9,156 bases of DNA from Lachnospiraceae bacterium (GCA_024699595.1 JAILPG010000324.1:1-9156); one strand, 5' to 3'; counted from the first letter of the stretch, positions 1-6,519 are shown. The notes: generated by a model not told the origin, from the letters alone. Made by a program: numbers and translations.

Positions 1-460
1 CATTGCGGGTGTACAGGGACTTAATGAGATGATGTCCGCAATGGATGAGATGAAGGAAATGATGTATGCCATGGTATATCTGATGATAACCGCGGCAATA
101 GTCCTCGGAGTTGTCGTGCTGTATAATCTCGGAGTCCTGTCACTGGTGGAAAAGAACAGGGAGATGGCAACCCTCAAGGTTCTGGGATTTACCACAAAAA
201 AGATAAGAAGCATCCTGCAGATGCAGAATATCTGGGTCACTGCGCTTGGGATCGCAGGCGGGATCCCATGCGGCATACTTTTAATAGACGTTCTTTTTGC
301 CTCAATGCCGGAATCGATGGATTATGTGCCTAAATACCAGCCGCCCTCATACCTGTATACGATAGCGGGAACCTTCCTCTTATCTATCCTTGTAAACAGG
401 GTGCTCTCAAGAAAGGTAAAGACCATAGACATGGTGGATGCGCTCAAGGGGCAGGAATAA
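1..460 (+). CDS. FtsX-like ABC transporter permease, C-terminal part (5' truncated)
   Basis: This is the C-terminal end of a membrane permease of the FtsX/MacB type. Such proteins form the membrane part of ABC systems for lipoprotein or peptide export or cell-envelope signalling. The frame is open from base 2 and the true start lies outside the window; 152 residues are visible, ending in TAA at 458-460. Three hydrophobic stretches are seen, at about residues 24-50, 79-102 and 118-136. After the first comes EKNREMATLKVLGF, which matches the cytoplasmic 'REIATLKALGF' turn typical of FtsX domains. The ending IDMVDALKGQE is also typical of the family. The methionine-rich stretch near residues 9-30 is an acidic lead-in to the first segment. 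No clear terminator follows. The substrate cannot be inferred and the ATPase partner is not in the window. Confidence 0.85.
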   Translation, partial: IAGVQGLNEMMSAMDEMKEMMYAMVYLMITAAIVLGVVVLYNLGVLSLVEKNREMATLKVLGFTTKKIRSILQMQNIWVTALGIAGGIPCGILLIDVLFASMPESMDYVPKYQPPSYLYTIAGTFLLSILVNRVLSRKVKTIDMVDALKGQE

Positions 461-509
461 TGCGGCTTCTGCATGCATCATAGAATAATCACACAAAATA
501 AGAAAAAAA

Positions 510-538
510 TAGACAACAATATTCTGATATGATATAAT
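510..538 (+). promoter_or_regulatory. Sigma-A promoter of the ppdK leader (TAGACA-17-TATAAT)
   Basis: The -35 box TAGACA (510-515) and the perfect -10 box TATAAT (533-538) are separated by 17 bases. The -10 is preceded by TG plus one base (530-532), an extended -10. The expected transcript start is near 544-546, giving a leader of about 144 bases before ppdK. This is read from sequence only. Confidence 0.8.
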
Positions 539-568
539 GTGACGGTGAGTTTACGAGGTGTTGCATAT

Positions 569-619
569 ATGATTGTTTTGCGAAAATCCTGCACTTACAA
601 CATTATATCAGTGAAATGA
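569..619 (+). CDS. Putative 16-residue leader peptide upstream of ppdK
   Basis: A short open frame encodes MIVLRKSCTYNIISVK and ends at TGA 617-619. It has a good ribosome site, GAGGTG at 555-560, with 8 bases to the ATG. The frame lies inside the predicted ppdK transcript. It stops one base before the 5' arm of an intrinsic terminator (620), the usual geometry of a translated attenuator: a ribosome reaching the stop would cover the 5' arm. Codon 5 is CGA, while Arg codons in ppdK are mostly AGA where I read them. There is no run of a single amino acid, so a classical amino-acid attenuator is not obvious; it could report general translation or antibiotic stalling. I do not recognise the peptide. 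Its coding status is inferred from ribosome site, length and position. Confidence 0.55.
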   Translation: MIVLRKSCTYNIISVK

Positions 620-654
620 GCCAATTTACCAAGGGGGTAAGTTGGCTTTTTTTT
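620..654 (+). terminator. Intrinsic terminator in the ppdK leader (candidate attenuator)
   Basis: The arms GCCAATTTACC (620-630) and GGTAAGTTGGC (636-646) form an 11-bp stem with one G·U pair and a 5-base loop. Eight T follow at 647-654. It lies downstream of the 510-538 promoter and only 34 bases before the ppdK ATG, so transcripts from that promoter must read through it to express ppdK. It is far from the end of the permease gene at 460 and on the far side of a promoter, so it is unlikely to be only that gene's terminator. Confidence 0.85.
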
Positions 655-688
655 ATTACATTTATTCTATCAGGGAGGAGATTATCAC

Positions 689-3538
689 ATGAAGAAATGG
701 GTATATTTATTCAGCGAAGGCAACGCTGACATGAGAAACCTGCTTGGAGGAAAAGGAGCAAACCTTGCCGAGATGACAAACATCGGCCTGCCTGTTCCCC
801 AGGGCTTTACGATCACTACGGAGGCCTGTACCCAGTATTATGAAGACGGAAAAGAGATCAATGACGAGATCCGTGCGCAGATCGAGGAATATATCTTAAA
901 GATGGAAGAGATCACCGGCAAGAAGTTCGGAGATGTTTCAAATCCGCTTCTTGTATCGGTTCGTTCCGGAGCAAGAGCATCAATGCCGGGAATGATGGAT
1001 ACCATCTTAAACCTTGGACTTAACGAAGAGGTTGTTGACACGATCGCAAAACAGTCCGGAAATCCAAGATGGGCATGGGACTGCTACAGAAGATTCATCC
1101 AGATGTATTCCGACGTTGTAATGGAAGTCGGCAAGAAGTATTTTGAGCAGCTCATCGATGAGATGAAGGACAAGAAGGGCGTAAAGCAGGACGTAGAACT
1201 TGATGCCGATGATCTTAAGGAGCTCGCAGAGCAGTTCAAGGCTGAATATAAGGAGAAGATCGGAAAAGACTTCCCTACAGATCCCAAGGAGCAGCTGTTC
1301 GGAGCTATCAAGGCTGTATTCCGTTCATGGGATAATCCGAGAGCAAACGTATACAGAAGAGACAATGACATTCCTTATTCATGGGGAACTGCAGTAAACG
1401 TACAGTCCATGGCCTTCGGAAACATGGGTGATGACTGTGGTACCGGTGTTGCATTCACGAGAGATCCCGCAACAGGAAACAAGGGTCTGTTCGGTGAGTT
1501 TTTGACAAACGCACAGGGTGAAGACGTTGTTGCAGGTGTTCGTACACCTATGCAGATCAAGGAAATGGGAGAAAAGTTCCCCGAGGCATTTGAGCAGTTT
1601 ACCAATGTATGCAGGATCCTTGAAGAGCATTACAGAGACATGCAGGATATGGAGTTTACCGTTGAGCACGGAAAACTGTACATGCTGCAGACAAGAAACG
1701 GAAAGAGAACGGCACAGGCTGCTCTTAAGATCGCATGTGACCTTGTGGATGAGGGCATGAGGACAGAGCAGGAAGCCGTTGCCATGATAGATCCGAGAAA
1801 CCTTGACACACTGCTTCACCCGCAGTTTGATGCCGAGGTATTAAAGAAGACCGAGCCCATCGGAAAGGGTCTCGGCGCATCTCCCGGAGCTGCAAGCGGA
1901 ACCATCGTATTCTGCGCTGAGGATGCCGAAAAGGCAAAGGAAAGAGGAGAGAAGGTTGTTTTGGTAAGACTCGAGACCTCACCCGAGGATATCACCGGAA
2001 TGAAGTCCGCTCAGGGTATCCTTACGGTAAGAGGCGGAATGACCTCACATGCAGCCGTTGTTGCCAGAGGAATGGGCAGATGCTGTGTATCAGGCTGCGG
2101 CGACATTGTAATGGATGAGGCAGCAAAGAAGTTCACTCTCGGCGGCAAGGAATATCACGAGGGTGATGCGATCTCGATAGACGGTTCTACAGGTAACATC
2201 TATGACGGACTGATCCCTACGACAGATGCAAAGATCGCAGGCGATTTCGACAGGATCATGAACTGGGCTGACAAGTATCGTACAATGAAGGTACGTACCA
2301 ATGCGGATACACCTCATGATGCAAGAAAGGCAAGAGAGCTCGGAGCCGAGGGAATCGGACTTTGCAGAACAGAGCATATGTTCTTTGACGAGACAAGGAT
2401 CGAAGCTTTCCGTGAGATGATCTGTGCGGATTCTGTTGAGGGAAGGGTTGCTGCACTTGATAAGATCCTTCCTTACCAGCAGAAAGATTTCGAGGAGCTC
2501 TATGAGGCTCTGGAAGGATGTCCGGTTACCATCAGATTCCTTGATCCTCCCCTTCATGAGTTCGTACCGACTGAAGAGGCAGATATCAGAAAGCTTGCCT
2601 ATGCTCTCGGAAAATCTATAGATGACATCAAGGCGATAATCGATTCACTGCATGAATTCAATCCCATGATGGGACACCGTGGATTAAGGCTTTCGGTTAC
2701 CTATCCCGAGATCACGGTAATGCAGACAAGAGCAGTCATCAGAGCTGCAATAAATGTACAGAACAAGCATCCCGAGTGGACTGTAAGACCCGAGATCATG
2801 ATCCCGCTTACAGCAGATGCCAAGGAATACAACTATGTAAGAAAGTCTGTTGAGGAGACTGCCAACGAAGAGCTTGAAAAGGCAGGCGTACATTTAAGCT
2901 ATGAGATCGGTACCATGATAGAGACACCGAGAGCTGCCCTTACTGCTGATGAGATCGCAAAGACAGCTGATTTCTTCTGCTTCGGTACCAATGACCTTAC
3001 GCAGATGACTTTCGGATTCTCAAGAGATGACGCAGGAAAGTTCCTGTCAGCATACTATGACAACAAGATCTTTGAGAACGATCCGTTCTCAAGGCTCGAC
3101 CAGCAGGGCGTAGGAAAGCTCATGAAGCTTGCCATCGATATAGGAAAGCCCGTCAACAAAAAGCTGCATATCGGTATCTGCGGCGAGCATGGCGGAGATC
3201 CCACATCGGTTGAGTTCTGCAACAGCATAGGTCTTGATTATGTATCCTGCTCACCCTTCAGAGTTCCCATTGCAAGACTTGCGGCAGCACAGGCAGCGAT
3301 CGCACAGGGCGGCAGCAAGGAAAAAGCCGATAAGAGCTTCAACTTTAACAAAGGAAACTTCGATACCAAGGATCTCAAGAAGGAGATCATAGACAAGGCT
3401 GTACAGGTTGGCGAGATCGCAAAGGATGTTGCGGTTGAAGTAGCCAAGGTTTCCAAAGAGGTTGCCAAAGCTTCCGTAGCAGGCGTCAAGGCCGGTGTTC
3501 AGGAAGCAAAGAAGACCTACAAGGACAACAAAAAATAA
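689..3538 (+). CDS. ppdK: Pyruvate, phosphate dikinase with an extra C-terminal tail
   Basis: This cytoplasmic enzyme interconverts pyruvate + ATP + phosphate and phosphoenolpyruvate + AMP + PPi. In anaerobic Firmicutes it serves PPi-linked glycolysis or PEP synthesis. The start ATG has AGGGAGGAG at 672-680, 8 bases away. The N-terminal ATP-grasp domain opens with LLGGKGANLAEMT. The swivelling domain carries GGMTSHAAVVARGMG, with the phospho-accepting His454 and Thr452, the kind of residue targeted by PDRP regulators. The C-terminal PEP/pyruvate barrel shows GIGLCRTEHMFF, GHRGLRLSVTYPE, EIGTMIETPRAAL, FGTNDLTQMTFGFSRDD and GICGEHGGDP with catalytic Cys831. All expected catalytic motifs are present. 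The enzyme core ends near residue 873, the usual family length, but the protein is 949 residues. The last 76 (coded by 3308-3535) are a Lys/Ala/Val/Glu-rich, helix-prone tail. No terminator follows directly, so the small gene at 3611 may be co-transcribed. Confidence 0.97.
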   Translation: MKKWVYLFSEGNADMRNLLGGKGANLAEMTNIGLPVPQGFTITTEACTQYYEDGKEINDEIRAQIEEYILKMEEITGKKFGDVSNPLLVSVRSGARASMPGMMDTILNLGLNEEVVDTIAKQSGNPRWAWDCYRRFIQMYSDVVMEVGKKYFEQLIDEMKDKKGVKQDVELDADDLKELAEQFKAEYKEKIGKDFPTDPKEQLFGAIKAVFRSWDNPRANVYRRDNDIPYSWGTAVNVQSMAFGNMGDDCGTGVAFTRDPATGNKGLFGEFLTNAQGEDVVAGVRTPMQIKEMGEKFPEAFEQFTNVCRILEEHYRDMQDMEFTVEHGKLYMLQTRNGKRTAQAALKIACDLVDEGMRTEQEAVAMIDPRNLDTLLHPQFDAEVLKKTEPIGKGLGASPGAASGTIVFCAEDAEKAKERGEKVVLVRLETSPEDITGMKSAQGILTVRGGMTSHAAVVARGMGRCCVSGCGDIVMDEAAKKFTLGGKEYHEGDAISIDGSTGNIYDGLIPTTDAKIAGDFDRIMNWADKYRTMKVRTNADTPHDARKARELGAEGIGLCRTEHMFFDETRIEAFREMICADSVEGRVAALDKILPYQQKDFEELYEALEGCPVTIRFLDPPLHEFVPTEEADIRKLAYALGKSIDDIKAIIDSLHEFNPMMGHRGLRLSVTYPEITVMQTRAVIRAAINVQNKHPEWTVRPEIMIPLTADAKEYNYVRKSVEETANEELEKAGVHLSYEIGTMIETPRAALTADEIAKTADFFCFGTNDLTQMTFGFSRDDAGKFLSAYYDNKIFENDPFSRLDQQGVGKLMKLAIDIGKPVNKKLHIGICGEHGGDPTSVEFCNSIGLDYVSCSPFRVPIARLAAAQAAIAQGGSKEKADKSFNFNKGNFDTKDLKKEIIDKAVQVGEIAKDVAVEVAKVSKEVAKASVAGVKAGVQEAKKTYKDNKK

Positions 3539-3610
3539 AAATGCCCGGCAGTGATCTCATTCGTATAAAAACATGAAGCAAAAAACTGCCAGTGAAGGGA
3601 GAAAAATATC

Positions 3611-3823
3611 ATGATGGAAAGGATCAAAGCCATGAAGGACGAAGAACTCGGTAAAGTATCGGGTGGCAAAGGACCGGATGACGGTGCGGCAAGAAGGATA
3701 GAGCATGAATGCCGCAGCGAAATCTGCAAGGGTGCAAAGCGCTGGTTTGATGTTTATTCAGGCGCACAGGAGATCTGCGAAACCTGCGGCGCGCGCTATA
3801 ATCCGCTATGGGATAACAAATGA
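3611..3823 (+). CDS. Small Cys4 peptide with a double-glycine leader-like N-terminus
   Basis: This encodes 70 residues. GAAGGGAG at 3594-3601 lies 9 bases before the first ATG, favouring it over the second ATG at 3614. The N-terminus, ending EELGKVSGG at residues 11-19, resembles the double-glycine leaders cut by peptidase-containing ABC exporters during bacteriocin or pheromone secretion. If cleaved after Gly19, a 51-residue core remains. It is charged and has cysteines at 34, 39, 56 and 59 (C-X4-C, then C-X2-C). That pattern would fit two disulfides in a secreted peptide or a small zinc site in a cytoplasmic protein. No exporter, modification enzyme or immunity gene is in the window. The gene starts 72 bases after ppdK with no clear promoter or terminator between them. 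I do not recognise a named family. That it is a real gene is likely; its role is open. Confidence 0.7.
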   Translation: MMERIKAMKDEELGKVSGGKGPDDGAARRIEHECRSEICKGAKRWFDVYSGAQEICETCGARYNPLWDNK

Positions 3824-3870
3824 ATACATTATGATTCATAACATCCCAAAGTATTGATCAAATCTTATAA

Positions 3871-3938
3871 AAAAAAAGCTGTCTATTGACTTTTTGAGGA
3901 CTTTATCCGATAATATATGTGTATAGATAGCTTTTTTT
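3871..3938 (+). terminator. Intrinsic terminator, possibly bidirectional, after the small peptide gene
   Basis: AGCTGTCTAT (3877-3886) pairs with ATAGATAGCT (3923-3932) with one G·U. An A-tract before the first arm can pair with the T-tract after the second, extending the stem to about 16 bp (3871-3886 with 3923-3938). The T-run at 3932-3938 supports termination of the ppdK/peptide transcript. The 36-base loop is unusually long because it holds the next promoter. Confidence 0.6.
3886..3914 (+). promoter_or_regulatory. Sigma-A promoter of the 3990-5365 operon (TTGACT-17-GATAAT)
   Basis: TTGACT (3886-3891) and GATAAT (3909-3914) are 17 bases apart. The expected start is near 3921, leaving a leader of about 69 bases to the ATG at 3990. 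The promoter sits inside the loop of the preceding terminator hairpin. A transcript starting here would lack the 5' arm and so would not terminate. Confidence 0.7.
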
Positions 3939-3989
3939 GTATCTATATTTAGAAACGGATTTCAAAATAAAGTACAAGGAGGTAGAAAA

Positions 3990-4697
3990 ATGTCGATCAG
4001 TATCAACAGTATGCTGGGAGTCTCGTCTGCGAACAAGACTGACACGTCTGTTTACGGCACGATAAGCTTAAGCGAGTATGCTTCCATTCGGAACGGAAGC
4101 TATGCCAAGCTTGCAAAGACTTATTATGCCAAGGAAAAAGCTGAGTCAAAGAGCGAAGAGAGCGACAGTGATATAAAATTGTCATCGATCCGCTCTGATT
4201 CTGATTCTCTGAAAACTGCCGCTGATGCCCTGTCGGCTAAAGGCCTGTGGGAAAAAAAGACGATCAAGAAGACTGACGAAGCAACGGGTGAAGAGACAGA
4301 AACCGAAGATTACGACTGGGATGCCATCACGAAGGCTGTAAAGACCTTTGCCGAGGCATACAACAAGACGCTTGATTCATCGGTAAACTCTGACACCAAG
4401 GGCGTGCTGTTAAACGCAGGCTGGATGGTAGGCAACATGGGCAAGTTTGATAACCTGCTCTCAAAGGCCGGCATCACGGTAGGTGCCGACAACAAGTTAA
4501 GCGTTGATGAAGAGGAGCTTAAGAAAGCTGACATGTCCACACTTAAGGTATTGTTCAGCAATCCCAATTCGCTTGCGGATCAGGTGAGCTCCAAGGCTTC
4601 GGCTATTTCAAGAGCCGCAGCAAATGCGGGTGGCAATACCTATACAAGCAACGGAACCATTGACAGCCTGTATCAGGGATTCTCCACCGAGGTTTAA
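3990..4697 (+). CDS. Uncharacterised protein resembling the C-terminal part of FliD (flagellar cap)
   Basis: This encodes 235 residues, with AAGGAGGT at 3976-3983 lying 6 bases before the ATG. The N-terminal part is Ser/Asn-rich (MSISINSMLG), then LSEYASIRNGSYAKLAKTYYAKE at residues 27-49. The middle (50-110) is charged and looks flexible. Residues 113-190 show a helix, then YNKTLDSS, a GVLLNAGWM stretch, and LLSKAGITVGADNKLSVDEEELKKA followed by LKVLF. In FliD C-terminal domains a similar order occurs: a YN helix, 'GI...dG.L.lDe.kL..A', then 'v..LF'. The FliD N-terminal domain is absent and the protein is about half the usual FliD length. No signal peptide or membrane segment is seen. It is the first gene of a two-gene operon with the gene at 4727. 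A flagellar or surface-assembly role is inferred from weak similarity only. Confidence 0.75.
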   Translation: MSISINSMLGVSSANKTDTSVYGTISLSEYASIRNGSYAKLAKTYYAKEKAESKSEESDSDIKLSSIRSDSDSLKTAADALSAKGLWEKKTIKKTDEATGEETETEDYDWDAITKAVKTFAEAYNKTLDSSVNSDTKGVLLNAGWMVGNMGKFDNLLSKAGITVGADNKLSVDEEELKKADMSTLKVLFSNPNSLADQVSSKASAISRAAANAGGNTYTSNGTIDSLYQGFSTEV

Positions 4698-4726
4698 GGA
4701 AGACATAACACAAGGAGGTGTATGTA

Positions 4727-5365
4727 ATGAGCACGATCTCACAGATAGCCGGAATTAACAGTAACTATAGTCCGGATACAAATTACGATAACAAAAAACA
4801 GACCGAGAAGGTCGAAGAGAAGGCCTCCCAGATATCTGATGTGGCTGCTGTATTTGAGAAATCAGAAGATACAGAGACAGATTCTTCCAAGCAGATCTAT
4901 TCGATCAATAAGATGAGCAAGGAAGACAGGGATGCACTGATCACACAGCTGAAGGCTGATAACGATGCCAGGATCAACCAGATGAAAAATCTCGTTAGCG
5001 AGATGCTCGGTGATCAGGTAAAGGCTTTCGGAGTAGCAACAGATGATGATTCCATCTGGAAGATATTTGCAGACGGTGATCTTTCAACTGTTTCAGAAGC
5101 TGCCAAGGCTCAGGCTGCCGAGGATATATCCGAGGATGGATACTTCGGCGTAAAGCAGACATCTCAGAGACTCTTTGATTTTGCAAGCGCTCTTGCAGGT
5201 GATGACGCTGACAAGATGAAGGAAATGCAGGATGCCATAGAGCAGGGCTACAAGGATGCAACAGCAGCATGGGGAAAGGATCTTCCGGAGATCAGCCAGA
5301 ATACCCTTGATGCGACCAATTCCCTGTTTGACGAGTACTACAAGGCAATGGGCGTTGAGGCATAA
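4727..5365 (+). CDS. Uncharacterised helical protein (possibly DUF5610-like)
   Basis: This encodes 212 residues. The ATG at 4727 is preceded by AAGGAGG at 4712-4718, 8 bases away. An in-frame GTG at 4718 would overlap the ribosome site and is rejected as the start. The N-terminus (1-65) is polar and probably disordered. Residues 65-100 form a charged helix (MSKEDRDALITQLKADND). The conserved-looking core is at 132-200: EDISEDGYFGVKQTSQRLFDF, then ALAGDDADKMKEM, then AIEQGYKDATAAWGKDLPEIS and a final helix. That order (ISEDGYFG, TSQRLFDFA, GYKDA, LPEIS) reminds me of DUF5610 proteins, which I cannot confirm. There is no signal peptide or membrane segment. It lies 29 bases after its neighbour and shares its promoter and terminator, so the two probably act together. 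Function unknown. Confidence 0.78.
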   Translation: MSTISQIAGINSNYSPDTNYDNKKQTEKVEEKASQISDVAAVFEKSEDTETDSSKQIYSINKMSKEDRDALITQLKADNDARINQMKNLVSEMLGDQVKAFGVATDDDSIWKIFADGDLSTVSEAAKAQAAEDISEDGYFGVKQTSQRLFDFASALAGDDADKMKEMQDAIEQGYKDATAAWGKDLPEISQNTLDATNSLFDEYYKAMGVEA

Positions 5366-5408
5366 GTCTTTTGTAATAGTTTTATGAAACAAACATCCAG
5401 TGATGCTT

Positions 5409-5447
5409 AAGGAAGTGTTCCGGTTTCGGGACGCTTCCTTTTGATTT
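5409..5447 (+). terminator. Intrinsic terminator of the two-gene operon
   Basis: AAGGAAGTGTTCC (5409-5421) pairs with GGGACGCTTCCTT (5428-5440) over 13 bp with two G·U pairs and a 6-base loop. A T-rich tail follows (TTGATTTT). It is 44 bases past the stop at 5365. Confidence 0.88.
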
Positions 5448-5467
5448 TCTGCAGTTCTTTGAATACT

Positions 5468-5495
5468 ATATGTACCATTTTAAGAGCATATGTAC
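5468..5495 (+). repeat. Direct repeat ATATGTAC, two copies 20 bases apart
   Basis: ATATGTAC occurs at 5468-5475 and 5488-5495, exactly 20 bases start to start, about two helical turns. It lies 28 bases upstream of the -35 box at 5523, so it could be a paired protein-binding site. Two 8-mers in AT-rich DNA can also arise by chance. Confidence 0.35.
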
Positions 5496-5522
5496 GCATG
5501 GCCGTCACATTTTAGTTTCCAC

Positions 5523-5551
5523 TTGATTTTGTATGAACATAATGTTAATAT
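5523..5551 (+). promoter_or_regulatory. Sigma-A promoter of the 5616-8217 operon (TTGATT-17-TAATAT)
   Basis: TTGATT (5523-5528) and TAATAT (5546-5551) are 17 bases apart. The expected start is near 5558, about 58 bases before the likely ATG at 5616. It is the only convincing promoter between the terminator at 5409 and cstA. Confidence 0.65.
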
Positions 5552-5615
5552 TTTATAAAAAGTTTATTACTACAATTTGCGAGCGGGAACCGGGGTAATC
5601 ACAATATTTAGTATC

Positions 5616-6002
5616 ATGAAGTTTCATTCTCTTACCAAAGAAAACAGTGCGGATAAGGAAGTTTTGAGATCCCAGTTTGATGCCGGGCATCAGATCGGGA
5701 TCATTTGCGTTGCTAAGGATTATCTGTTCGTAAAAAAGGGCTTTAAAACTTATTATATAGCTTATAAGGATACAGACAGGATATTCAGAAGAGTGCGCTC
5801 ATATACCGTTAACATGTGCTGTGAGCAGGGTGATCTGACCTTTGAATATCTGATAATCAGCAGGGATGAGAAAGAACTCATAGAGGCACAGCTCCCCGGT
5901 GAAAAGGCTGCAAGGATGCTTCTTGAAGAGATAAAGGAAGCATATCCTGAAGGTGTGTTTGCAGCTCCGCCCAGAAAAGAAGAAAAAGAGGCCGTCTCAT
6001 GA
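5616..6002 (+). CDS. Unrecognised small protein, first gene of the cstA operon
   Basis: This encodes 128 residues from the ATG at 5616 (MKFHSLTKENSAD). An in-frame TTG at 5577 also exists but has no ribosome site. The ATG has only a weak, distant G-rich stretch (5591-5594), so the start is uncertain. The middle alternates strand-like segments (QIGIICVAKDYLFVKKG, YYIAYKDTDRIFRRV, LTFEYLIIS), and a helix follows at about 102-118. This resembles a small PH-like barrel with a C-terminal helix, a fold guess not backed by a recognised motif. Cys-Cys occurs in NMCCEQGD. The tail is Lys/Glu-rich. There is no signal peptide or membrane segment, so it should be cytoplasmic. Its TGA overlaps the next ATG (ATGA at 5999-6002), implying translational coupling. 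Confidence 0.7.
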   Translation: MKFHSLTKENSADKEVLRSQFDAGHQIGIICVAKDYLFVKKGFKTYYIAYKDTDRIFRRVRSYTVNMCCEQGDLTFEYLIISRDEKELIEAQLPGEKAARMLLEEIKEAYPEGVFAAPPRKEEKEAVS

Positions 6003-6493
6003 CCTGCGACGAACTCTTTGAAAAACTTCTTTCGGCATATTCGATCTATTATAATGTTAAGAGAGATGATTGCGAAGCTCCGTTTGATGCTGAGGCTGTT
6101 TTTAACGGTAAACAGGAACAGTATTTCCTTATGAAGAGCGCCAAGCTCTCTGAGATGACCGCAAACGAATATGTATTCATCGCAAAGCGCGACAGAATAG
6201 ATAAGGATGAGCTCTTAAATCTTGATGATATTGCCTGGAACAGAGGCATTAAAAGAGTAGAGCCCGATCCGTCGCACAAGAGTACGGATGTCACCCTGAT
6301 CGTGATAGTAAATGAACTTGATGACGATATTGCCGGGCTTGTAAAAAAGCTTAAGCATTCGGTCTCCTATAAGCTCGGTCTGTGGGGCTTTGGGAGATAT
6401 AAAGCTGCCGTAATCGAGACGTATGCCGGCCGGCTCGTAACCAACCGGCTCGGCACAGATCTAAAGCGCCTCGTTATGGAAATATATAAGTAA
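5999..6493 (+). CDS. Unrecognised 164-residue protein coupled to the preceding gene and upstream of cstA
   Basis: The ATG at 5999 overlaps the stop of the previous gene by four bases. A purine-rich stretch, AAAAGAGG, lies a few bases upstream. The predicted protein is soluble. The N-terminal helix (DELFEKLLSAYSIYYNV) leads to a mixed region containing QYFLMKSAKLSEMTANEYVFIAK at about 41-63. The C-terminal half holds VTLIVIVNELDDDIAGLVKKLK (98-119), then SYKLGLWGFGRYKAAVIE and AGRLVTNRLGTDLKRLVMEIY. Alternation of strands and helices suggests a compact alpha/beta fold. I see no catalytic or metal-binding motif and do not recognise a family. It ends 26 bases before cstA with no terminator between, so co-transcription is likely. 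Modulation of CstA is a guess from position only. Confidence 0.78.
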   Translation: MTCDELFEKLLSAYSIYYNVKRDDCEAPFDAEAVFNGKQEQYFLMKSAKLSEMTANEYVFIAKRDRIDKDELLNLDDIAWNRGIKRVEPDPSHKSTDVTLIVIVNELDDDIAGLVKKLKHSVSYKLGLWGFGRYKAAVIETYAGRLVTNRLGTDLKRLVMEIYK

Positions 6494-6519
6494 TAATTCA
6501 TAGCAAAGGAGAGGGAAAA

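Noticed and set aside
1379..1819. 146-codon and other long minus-strand frames inside ppdK
   Set aside because: They are antisense to a strongly conserved enzyme gene, and no family resemblance is visible.
3546..3590. Inverted repeat GGCAGT/ACTGCC between ppdK and the small peptide gene
   Set aside because: Only six bases with a 32-base loop and no T-run, so it is not a credible terminator; no convincing promoter is there either.
4718..4726. GTG start three codons upstream of the second gene in the two-gene operon
   Set aside because: The GTG lies within the AAGGAGGTG ribosome site itself; the ATG at 4727 has ideal spacing.
5577..5615. TTG start 13 codons upstream of the first gene of the cstA operon
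   Set aside because: It has no ribosome site and is only about 19 bases from the predicted transcript start; the added residues look non-coding.
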